Origin: Spirosoma sp. KUDC1026
GTDB lineage: Bacteria; Bacteroidota; Bacteroidia; Cytophagales; Spirosomataceae
Assembly: GCF_013375035.1 (NCBI RefSeq)
Contig: NZ_CP056032.1
Span: 2,712,001 to 2,776,000 of the forward strand
Direction of reading: 5' to 3'
Length of the DNA: 64,000 nucleotides
The translations under genes were made by a program, and so were the position numbers. Shown in pieces: positions 57,532-64,000 of the stretch. The notes below the pieces were generated by a model. It had not been told where the DNA came from, made no database searches, and was given only the letters and a program-made list of their open reading frames with translations. How positions within the stretch are numbered: the first letter of the stretch is position 1; each line of letters begins with the position of its first letter.

Positions 57532-58965
57532 ATGAACAATCTCACTACGGCTCCCGCTTTCCTTTCGGAAGATTTTCTGCTCCAGACGGAAACCGCCCGG
57601 CGACTCTACCACGACTACGCCCGATCGATGCCCATCATGGATTACCACTGCCACCTGCCGCCCGATCAGATTGCCGCTAACAAGCAGTTTGAAAATATGA
57701 CGCAGCTCTGGTTGTACGGCGACCATTATAAGTGGCGGGCCATGCGCACGAACGGAGTCGATGAGCAGTATTGCACTGGTAGCGCATCGGACTGGCAGAA
57801 GTTTGAGAAATGGGCCGAAACGGTGCCGTATACGCTACGTAATCCGCTGTATCACTGGACGCATCTGGAACTACGTAACCCCTTTGGCGTAAATGATGTG
57901 CTGAACCCCGAAACGGCCCGATCGATTTACGATAGCTGTAACGAACAACTGCCTCAGTTTACGGCCCAGCGTCTGCTGAAACATTTCGATGTGCGGGTCG
58001 TCTGTACAACGGACGACCCAACCGACTCGTTGGAACATCACCGGACCATTGCCAGTCAGCCGTTTGGCGTCCGGATTTTACCCACGTTCCGCCCCGACAA
58101 AGCGATGGCGGTTGAAGACCCGGTAGCGTTCCGGGCGTACGTTCAGAAGCTGGGCGAGGTGACCAATCATGACATCCGGACGCTGGACGGTTTCCTGACG
58201 GCGCTCAAATCCCGGCACGACTACTTTGCCGAAATGGGTTGCCGCCTGTCGGATCATGGCCTGGAAACGCTGTACGCCGAACCGTACCAGGAAAACGAGA
58301 TCAAGATTATCTTTAATAATCTACTTCCCAACTGGCAGCAGGGACTCGACGTGATCAGCCCACTGGACGAGCGTAAATTCAAATCGTTCATGCTCCAGCA
58401 GTTTGCCGAGTGGGACCACGAAAAAGGCTGGACGCAGCAGTTTCACCTGGGGGCGTTACGTAACAACAATCGACGTCGGCTACGCGAGCTGGGAGCCGAT
58501 ACCGGCTGGGACAGCATTGGTGATTTCCCGCAGGCGGTGGCGCTGTCGCGTTTTCTGGGTGGGCTGGACGATCAGAACAAACTGACCAAAACGATCTTAT
58601 ATAACCTGAATCCAGCCGATAATGAAGTGATCGCGACGATGATCGGTAACTTCAACGACGGGTCGGTTCGGGGAAAAATTCAGTTCGGTTCAGGTTGGTG
58701 GTTCCTGGATCAGAAAGACGGCATGGAGAAGCAGATCAATGCGCTATCGAACATGGGCCTGATCAGTACATTTGTCGGTATGCTGACCGACTCCCGGAGT
58801 TTCGTATCGTACAGCCGCCACGAGTATTTCCGGCGGATTCTCTGCAATCTGTTCGGAAACGATATTGAAAATGGCGAACTGCCGAATGACGTGGATTGGG
58901 TAGGGCAGATCATTCAGGACATCTGCTACCGTAACGCCGAGCGCTATTTCGGCTTCGACCAATAG
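57532..58965 (+). CDS. uxaC: Glucuronate (uronate) isomerase
   Basis: Interconverts D-glucuronate/D-fructuronate and D-galacturonate/D-tagaturonate, the entry step of hexuronate use. The 477-residue protein has the amidohydrolase-like metal site PIMDYHCHLPPDQIA, then TQLWLYGDHYKWRAMRTNGV, RVVCTTDDPTDSLEHHRTIA, FHLGALRNNNRRRL and the C-terminal GSGWWFLDQKDGMEKQ with FVGMLTDSRSFVSYSRHEYF. Full length. The 45-base gap to the previous gene is filled by a perfect hairpin. Confidence 0.97.
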   Translation: MNNLTTAPAFLSEDFLLQTETARRLYHDYARSMPIMDYHCHLPPDQIAANKQFENMTQLWLYGDHYKWRAMRTNGVDEQYCTGSASDWQKFEKWAETVPYTLRNPLYHWTHLELRNPFGVNDVLNPETARSIYDSCNEQLPQFTAQRLLKHFDVRVVCTTDDPTDSLEHHRTIASQPFGVRILPTFRPDKAMAVEDPVAFRAYVQKLGEVTNHDIRTLDGFLTALKSRHDYFAEMGCRLSDHGLETLYAEPYQENEIKIIFNNLLPNWQQGLDVISPLDERKFKSFMLQQFAEWDHEKGWTQQFHLGALRNNNRRRLRELGADTGWDSIGDFPQAVALSRFLGGLDDQNKLTKTILYNLNPADNEVIATMIGNFNDGSVRGKIQFGSGWWFLDQKDGMEKQINALSNMGLISTFVGMLTDSRSFVSYSRHEYFRRILCNLFGNDIENGELPNDVDWVGQIIQDICYRNAERYFGFDQ

Positions 58966-58970
58966 TGGCC

Positions 58971-59840
58971 ATGACACATACGTTTGTTGAAACAAATGGC
59001 GTGCGACTGCATGTCGTTCAGGCGGGTCCGGAAACGGGTCCGCTTGTTGTTTTACTGCATGGTTTCCCGGAGTTCTGGTACGGCTGGAAAGCTCAGATTG
59101 ATACGCTCGCCGAAGCGGGTTTCTGGGTCTGGGCACCCGATCAGCGGGGCTACAACCTGAGCGATAAACCACGTAACGTAGCCGATTACGCGCTTGATAC
59201 GTTGGTTAGCGACGTCATTGGCTTGATCGACGCGGCTGATCGGCAGAAAGCTGTTGTTGTTGGACACGATTGGGGAGCCGCCGTTGCCTGGTGGACAGCG
59301 GTCTCGTATCCCGAACGGGTCGACCGGCTGGTTGCGCTGAACGTACCGCATCCCGTTGTCATGCAGCGCTTTGCCCGGCGCGATCCGGGTCAGCTACGAC
59401 GTAGCTGGTATATTGGCTTTTTTCAGGTGCCGTGGTTGCCCGAAAAACTATTGAGCTGGCAAAAAGGCAGATTACTGGCACGAGTGTTACGCAGCAGTAG
59501 CGAACCCGGTACATTCTCCGACGCTGATCTGGAACACTATCAGACAGCCTGGAATCAGCCGGGAGCTGTTCGCAGCATGATCAATTGGTACCGGGCTGCC
59601 ATACGGGACCCTACATCTCGACGGTCGTCCATTCGGGTAACCGTCCCGACACTATTGATTTGGGGGGTTATGGATCAATTCCTGAAACGCGACATGGCGC
59701 AGGCCAGCATTGACCTGTGCGACGACGGCCGCGTCGTCTTCCTACCCACAACCCACTGGGTGCAGCACGAACAGCCGGAGCGGGTAGGAGAACTAATAAA
59801 GGAGGAAGGAGGAGAGGAGAAAGGAACGAGTAGTTGCTGA
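58971..59840 (+). CDS. Alpha/beta hydrolase, epoxide hydrolase-like
   Basis: A 289-residue cytoplasmic hydrolase. The oxyanion motif LLHGFPEFWYGWKAQ, nucleophile-elbow GHDWGAAVAWW with Asp in place of Ser, and the late TTHWVQHEQPERV with the catalytic His are those of epoxide hydrolases and related dehalogenases. The ATG at 58971 is preferred to an overlapping GTG at 58965. Starts 5 bp after uxaC. The last residues (KEEGGEEKGTSSC) are encoded by a polypurine inverted repeat and are probably not a functional part. Confidence 0.88.
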   Translation: MTHTFVETNGVRLHVVQAGPETGPLVVLLHGFPEFWYGWKAQIDTLAEAGFWVWAPDQRGYNLSDKPRNVADYALDTLVSDVIGLIDAADRQKAVVVGHDWGAAVAWWTAVSYPERVDRLVALNVPHPVVMQRFARRDPGQLRRSWYIGFFQVPWLPEKLLSWQKGRLLARVLRSSSEPGTFSDADLEHYQTAWNQPGAVRSMINWYRAAIRDPTSRRSSIRVTVPTLLIWGVMDQFLKRDMAQASIDLCDDGRVVFLPTTHWVQHEQPERVGELIKEEGGEEKGTSSC

Positions 59841-59880
59841 CGCATTAATTTTCCTTGTTCCTTTCTCCTCTACTCTTTTT
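59799..59880. repeat. Polypurine/polypyrimidine inverted repeat, copy C, with terminator features
   Basis: Perfect 15-base arms (59813-59827 and 59857-59871) within longer purine and pyrimidine tracts, ending in a T-run (59875-59880). It covers the 3' end of the hydrolase gene and the gap to the convergent amidohydrolase gene. Related to 33010-33165 and 33937-34026. Confidence 0.75.
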
Positions 59881-61156
59881 ATTCCTTATACACCTTCCCA
59901 TCTTTCATCACGAACCGTACCGTTTGCAGGGTTTTGATGTTTTTGATGGGGTTTTCGTCGACGGCAATCATGTCGGCGAATTTGCCGGTTTCGATCGAGC
60001 CGATCTGCGTATCCATTTTCAGCAGTTTAGCGTTGGTAAGCATAGCGGCTTTTATCGCTTCGACGGGCGGCATACCTGCTTCGACCATGTATTCGAACTC
60101 CTTGGCGTTGTAGCCGTGCACAAACACGCCGGCGTCGGTGCCAAAAGCGATGTTAACACCAGCCTTGTAAGCCTTACCAAATGTCGCCTGAATCTTGGGG
60201 CCGACTGCCAGCGCTTTGGGGGTCACCAGCGCCGTGTAATAGCCAAACATTTTTGCAGAGTCGGCAACGGTCTTACCAGCAATGATCGTTGGAACGTAAT
60301 ACGTGCCGTGCTTTTTGAACAGCGAAATGGTTTCGTCGTCCATGTACGTACCGTGTTCAATGGTTTGCACACCCGCGCGAATGGCCCGTTTCATACCTTC
60401 AGCGCCGTGGGCGTGGGCCGCTACCGCAAAGCCGTAGTCATTGGCCGCATCGACAATGGCTTTGGCTTCCTCCTCCGTAAACTGCGGGCCCGATCCGTCC
60501 TTGGCGTTACTCAATACTCCGCCCGTTGCGGTGATCTTAATCAGGTCGGCCCCGTCTTTGTAGCGCTGCCGAACGGCTTTCCGGGCATCATCGGGGCCGT
60601 TGATAACGCCTTCTTCCGGGCCCGGATCGCCCATCAGGTCTTTCCGGTAACCGTTCGTAGGATCGGCATGACCGCCTGTCGTCGCTATCGATTTGCCGAC
60701 TGTCAGGATACGCGGTCCATCGACCAGCCCACGATTAACCGCGTTACGTAGTGCTACGTTAACCCCGCTGCCACCCAGATCCCGGACTGTTGTAAAACCT
60801 GCCAACAGCGTTGTTTTGGCGTTTTTTGCGGCCTGAAACGCTACGTCGGGCGTATTCAGGGTAAAGCGATCAATCAGGCCACCACGCCGGGTTTCGGTTT
60901 CGAGGTGAACGTGCATGTCGATCAGACCGGGCAGTACGGTTTTGTTTTTCAGGTCAACGACCCGATCCTGACCCGATGCCGCCGTGTAGCCTTTCTGAAT
61001 GCCGGTAATCTTGTTGCCTTCAACCACAACGGTCATCTGGGGCTGGACATCGTTGCCGGTTCCCGTAAACAGGTTACCGCAGTGAAGAAGTGTGCGTTGC
61101 GCAAAAAGGGGACAGGTAAGCAAGGCGAGCCCCGCCAGCAGGTAAATTTTTTTCAC
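59879..61156 (-). CDS. Exported amidohydrolase (imidazolonepropionase/prolidase-like)
   Basis: A 425-residue metal-dependent hydrolase of the amidohydrolase superfamily (COG1228). GTG at 61156 gives the signal peptide (V/M)KKIYLLAGLALLTCPLFAQ; an upstream ATG at 61210 lies in the terminator of the previous gene and is rejected. Metal-site motifs: GLIDMHVHLETETRRGG (H-x-H), TATGGVLSNAKDGSG (carboxylated-Lys region ITATGG), VAAHAHGAEGMKRAIRAG, TIEHGTYMDD and FGTDAGVFVHG (Asp). Family members cleave Xaa-Pro dipeptides or similar amides; the exact substrate is unknown. Confidence 0.92.
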   Translation of the reverse strand: MKKIYLLAGLALLTCPLFAQRTLLHCGNLFTGTGNDVQPQMTVVVEGNKITGIQKGYTAASGQDRVVDLKNKTVLPGLIDMHVHLETETRRGGLIDRFTLNTPDVAFQAAKNAKTTLLAGFTTVRDLGGSGVNVALRNAVNRGLVDGPRILTVGKSIATTGGHADPTNGYRKDLMGDPGPEEGVINGPDDARKAVRQRYKDGADLIKITATGGVLSNAKDGSGPQFTEEEAKAIVDAANDYGFAVAAHAHGAEGMKRAIRAGVQTIEHGTYMDDETISLFKKHGTYYVPTIIAGKTVADSAKMFGYYTALVTPKALAVGPKIQATFGKAYKAGVNIAFGTDAGVFVHGYNAKEFEYMVEAGMPPVEAIKAAMLTNAKLLKMDTQIGSIETGKFADMIAVDENPIKNIKTLQTVRFVMKDGKVYKE

Positions 61157-61178
61157 GAATACTGAGTTGGTTAGGTAC

Positions 61179-61206
61179 AAAAAGGCCGCAACATCTTGTT
61201 GCGGCC
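61179..61206 (-). terminator. Terminator after the DUF4920 gene
   Basis: Perfect 10-base stem GGCCGCAACA/TGTTGCGGCC with a 3-base loop, followed on the minus strand by five T. It lies 23 bases upstream of the amidohydrolase GTG, so that gene needs its own promoter or read-through. Confidence 0.8.
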
Positions 61207-61248
61207 TCAAAATACACCAGTAAGCGCTTTTTAGGTAATTCTGCCTGG

Positions 61249-61704
61249 TTATTTCTTTACGATCACCCCGTCGGCCATGAACGTAATCGCTTTTTCGGGT
61301 TCGGTGATTTTCTCGATTTCTTCTTTAGACTTCCCGCCATCCTCAGCGTAGTGACGCAGTTTAGCAACAGAGGTCGTGGTTGTTTCAGCAACGCCTTCAA
61401 CGACAACGGTTTTTCCTTCGATGTCTTTTGGAACGAAGAAGGCGTAGTCTTTGAACATAACACGCATCGTTTGTCCGTCGCCCGTGTTGACTTTCATCCA
61501 GCAACCTTTCATTTTGCAGACGGATTCAACCGTACCTTCAACTTTGACGGGCATAGTTGTTTTGTTACCCATCTTCGTGGCTAGTTCGGTGGCTGGAATC
61601 GCACCTTTCTCGTCGATTTTTTTGCCGTGAAATGAAGCGTCAGTCTGGGCGAAGGCTCCATACGAAAGACAGAATGCAATGGCTAATGCAACTAATTTTT
61701 TCAT
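61249..61704 (-). CDS. Exported DUF4920 family protein
   Basis: A 151-residue protein with a signal peptide (MKKLVALAIAFCLSYGAFAQ). The mature domain is DUF4920: FHGKKIDEKGAIPATEL, VKVEGTVESVCKMKGCWMKV with the conserved C-x3-G-C-W-M motif, MRVMFKDYAFFVPKDIEGK and the acidic C-terminal helix. It has an OB-like fold and possible metal-binding cysteines; function unknown. Start at 61704 chosen for the signal; six extra residues from 61722 are unlikely. Confidence 0.88.
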   Translation of the reverse strand: MKKLVALAIAFCLSYGAFAQTDASFHGKKIDEKGAIPATELATKMGNKTTMPVKVEGTVESVCKMKGCWMKVNTGDGQTMRVMFKDYAFFVPKDIEGKTVVVEGVAETTTTSVAKLRHYAEDGGKSKEEIEKITEPEKAITFMADGVIVKK

Positions 61705-61797
61705 CGGAATAAATATGAACAAGGTTATGATCAGTACGTTCGACTTAGCTTTTCATTGTCTTCCATAGACAGCAATTCTACGGAAAGAATAAAACAA

Positions 61798-63858
61798 ATG
61801 TATGCATTTCAGGACATTACGAGAGGCCTAGTGAACCTGTTTTTAGTGACTGGTGCCTTGTTACTGCTGCCTTTTTCCTGTCGTCACAAAGCAGAAGAAC
61901 CTACCCGGACTGAGTTTTTTGACCGATCGGGTATGGACACGACGATCGCTCCCGGCGACGATTTTTTCGCTTATGCCAACGGCAACTGGCTAAAAGCGAC
62001 AAAAATTCCGGATGATCAGGTCGGCTGGGGCTCGTTCAATACGCTTTACGAGGAGAATCTGCAGCGGACAAAAACTATTCTCGACGAAGCGGCAAAGGCT
62101 GATCCGAAGCCGGGTAGTTCAGCGCAGAAACTGGGCGATTTTTACCTGAGTGGACTGGACACAAATCGCATCAACGCATTGGGGTACACCCCGCTCGAAG
62201 GAGAATTAATCGCCATCCGGGCGCTGACGGATTATAAAAGCGTACTGACTTACCTGACAACGACTGACGTTGATCCTGGAGGGAAACTGCTTGGTTTTCG
62301 CGTGGCGGCTGACGACCGACAGAACACAATCAATCGAATCAACTTCGTGCAGGCTGGCCTATCGTTACCAGAGCGAAGCTATTATACCCGTCAGGATTCC
62401 GCGACGAGAGCCGTCCGGAAGGCTTTTGTTCACTACGTTGCTACCCTCTTTCGACTGACGGGCGTCGATGCACGATCGGCGCAAACGAAAGCCGACGCGA
62501 TACTGGCGTTTGAGATGAAGCTGGCTGGTTCCCACAAACCACCCGCCGAATTAGGAGATCCGGTGGCAAACTACCACAGGCTGGCCGTTGCTGATCTGAG
62601 CCAGCAGATGCCAAATCTGGCCTGGCGGGAATTGCTGGATAACCTGGGATTGAATCGAGTTGATACGGTGCTCATGGCTCAGCCCGCTTACTATAAAACG
62701 CTGAATGAGCTACTGCCACTGGTATCGGTCGACGATCTGAAAGATTACCTGACATTTACGCTCCTCGACGATAAGGCAAATCTGCTGAGCCAACCTTTCC
62801 AGTCGGCCAGATTCGCGTTCAGAGATAAGATGCTGTACGGGCAGAAACAGCAGACAGTACGCTGGAAACGAGTTGCTGTGGTGATTGATCAACACATGGG
62901 GGATGTACTGGGCAGGCGCTGGGTCGCACGTTACTTCCCGCCAGCGGCCAAAACGCGCCTGGCAGCTCTGGTCGACAATCTACAACGTGTGTACCGCGAA
63001 CGAATTGAACAGCTCGACTGGATGACGCCGAAAACGAAGCGCGTGGCATTGATTAAACTGGAAAACCTGGTCAAACGAATTGGTTACCCCACTCATTGGG
63101 ATGACTACGGAAACGTCGTAATTAAGCAAGGCGATTTCTTTGGGAACGCCCAGCGACTTGGTATTTACCAGACAGCTAAAAAACTGGCGAAAGTTGACCG
63201 GCCTGTTGACCCGGAAGACTGGCTGATGACACCCATAACGGTGAATGCATACGCAAATCCGGCGGATAATGAAATCGTATTTCCCGCCGGGATTCTCCAG
63301 TTTCCCTTCTTCGACAAGGATGCCGACGACGCTATAAATTATGGAGCGATTGGTATGGTCATCGGTCACGAAATGACGCACCTCTTCGACAATCAGGGCC
63401 GGCAGTATGATCAACTCGGCCAACTTCGTGACTGGTGGACGAAGTCAGACGCTGCTTTATTTACCAAAAAGACGGACGCGCTGGTGAACCAGTTTTCTAA
63501 ATACACTATCGCTGGTCAGTACGTCGATGGTCGACTCACGCTAAGCGAAAATCTGGCCGATCTGGGTGGCGTTACGCTGGCTTACCAGGCGTTTAAAGAA
63601 ACAAAACAGGGGCGGGGGAACACGAAGATCAACGGCTTTTCGCCCGATCAGCGCTTCTTTCTAGGGTTTGCGCAAATCTGGCGGTTCAAGTTCAGTGCCG
63701 AAGCCGAGCGGCTGAGTCTGGTTACGAATCCTCATGCCCCCGTCAGGTTCCGCGTTAATGGTACGTTGACAAATTTCTCGCCGTTTTATCAGGCCTTCGG
63801 GGTGAAGCGAGGGGAGCGATTGTATAAGGCGGACGGGGAGCGGGTGGTGGTTTGGTGA
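61798..63858 (+). CDS. M13 family (neprilysin/PepO-like) zinc endopeptidase lipoprotein
   Basis: A 686-residue metallopeptidase of the neprilysin family that cuts oligopeptides outside the cytoplasm. The N-terminal hydrophobic stretch ends LLLLPFSC, a lipobox, so it is probably anchored in a membrane. PGDDFFAYANGNWLKATKIP marks the M13 N-terminal domain. The active site is VIGHEMTHLFDNQGRQYD (HExxH), with ENLADLGG as third ligand, NAYANPADNEIVFPAGILQ upstream, and the substrate-binding R-V-N-G near the C terminus. The ATG at 61798 is preferred to an upstream TTG. Confidence 0.95.
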   Translation: MYAFQDITRGLVNLFLVTGALLLLPFSCRHKAEEPTRTEFFDRSGMDTTIAPGDDFFAYANGNWLKATKIPDDQVGWGSFNTLYEENLQRTKTILDEAAKADPKPGSSAQKLGDFYLSGLDTNRINALGYTPLEGELIAIRALTDYKSVLTYLTTTDVDPGGKLLGFRVAADDRQNTINRINFVQAGLSLPERSYYTRQDSATRAVRKAFVHYVATLFRLTGVDARSAQTKADAILAFEMKLAGSHKPPAELGDPVANYHRLAVADLSQQMPNLAWRELLDNLGLNRVDTVLMAQPAYYKTLNELLPLVSVDDLKDYLTFTLLDDKANLLSQPFQSARFAFRDKMLYGQKQQTVRWKRVAVVIDQHMGDVLGRRWVARYFPPAAKTRLAALVDNLQRVYRERIEQLDWMTPKTKRVALIKLENLVKRIGYPTHWDDYGNVVIKQGDFFGNAQRLGIYQTAKKLAKVDRPVDPEDWLMTPITVNAYANPADNEIVFPAGILQFPFFDKDADDAINYGAIGMVIGHEMTHLFDNQGRQYDQLGQLRDWWTKSDAALFTKKTDALVNQFSKYTIAGQYVDGRLTLSENLADLGGVTLAYQAFKETKQGRGNTKINGFSPDQRFFLGFAQIWRFKFSAEAERLSLVTNPHAPVRFRVNGTLTNFSPFYQAFGVKRGERLYKADGERVVVW

Positions 63859-63868
63859 AGATCGATTG

Positions 63869-63917
63869 CCCTCACCCCAACCCCTCTCCCAAAACGGGAG
63901 AGGGGTTGGGGTGAGGG
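63869..63917. repeat. Perfect 22-base palindromic element (CCCTCACCCC type)
   Basis: Arms CCCTCACCCCAACCCC-TCTCCC and its exact complement around a 5-base AAAAC loop. It lies between two convergent genes and could stop transcription from both sides, though it has no T-run. Confidence 0.85.
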
Positions 63918-63923
63918 TATACC

Positions 63924-64000
63924 CTACGTCCAGTACAGAATCGGCGCATTCGGAAACCGCCTAGCCCACTCCGCGTAAAAGAAGGCTTTCATTTCCTTCA
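63924..64000 (-). CDS. 3' end of an unrecognised gene, truncated by window edge
   Basis: On the minus strand one frame is open from the window edge to a TAG at 63924-63926 and ends KAFFYAEWARRFPNAPILYW-T. The two other frames have early stops. The aromatic- and Arg-rich ending looks like coding sequence, and it is convergent with the M13 gene across a palindrome. Only about 25 codons are visible, so no function can be given. Confidence 0.45.
   Translation of the reverse strand, partial: KEMKAFFYAEWARRFPNAPILYWT

Overview
The window looks like chromosomal DNA of a Bacteroidota bacterium of the order Cytophagales, probably Spirosoma or a close relative. The reasons are a SusC/SusD/SusE outer-membrane system, TonB receptors with an N-terminal carboxypeptidase-regulatory-like domain, DUF4374, DUF4920 and YceI proteins, -7 promoter elements of the Bacteroidota form TAnnTTTG, and roughly balanced base composition. 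No rRNA, tRNA, CRISPR array, prophage or transposase was found. The genus is an inference; no database search was possible.

Layout. 1-6.4 kb: the end of a serine hydrolase, pyrB, an M28 peptidase, an SDR oxidoreductase, a DUF433/PIN-like toxin-antitoxin pair whose toxin carries an in-frame stop, and an M14 carboxypeptidase. 6.6-12.9 kb: a probable ferric-siderophore operon (TonB receptor, DUF4374 lipoprotein, two small membrane proteins, PepSY reductase-like protein). 12.9-13.2 kb: a large nested palindromic intergenic block. 13.3-15.1 kb: DUF4198, DoxX and flavin-binding stress proteins. 15.2-26.5 kb: a starch utilisation locus with two tandem GH13 enzymes, SusE, SusD, SusC and a transmembrane AraC-type regulator that has two starch-binding-like domains outside the cell membrane. 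26.5-32.5 kb: small membrane proteins, a Spy-like secreted protein, Maf, a BamA-like outer-membrane protein and a MarR-YceI pair. 32.5-44.4 kb: mostly housekeeping genes (AMP nucleosidase, TPR protein, Hsp20, TrpF-like protein, DUF808, two MFS transporters, argH, a nuclease-fold protein, a YdcZ-type transporter).

44.6-51.3 kb: a tightly overlapping respiratory operon encoding a caa3-type cytochrome oxidase (subunit II fused to cytochrome c, subunits I and III, CtaG, a small subunit-IV-like protein) followed by a Rieske protein and a cytochrome b fused to cytochrome c. The haem-ligand spacing of this cytochrome b is of the b6 type. 51.3-59.8 kb: hexuronate catabolism (UxaB-type reductase, KDG kinase, ExuT-type transporter, mannonate dehydratase, glucuronate isomerase) plus a Uma2 nuclease and an alpha/beta hydrolase. 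59.9-64 kb: amidohydrolase, DUF4920 protein, M13 peptidase and the tail of an unknown gene.

The intergenic DNA is rich in structure. I found many perfect hairpin terminators, at least three families of repeated palindromes (one built on a CCGACG-AGGAGG core, one of polypurine/polypyrimidine tracts, one on CCCTCACCCC), and two hairpins that end only a few bases before a start codon. The most interesting single item is the membrane-spanning starch-sensing regulator at 24497-26479.
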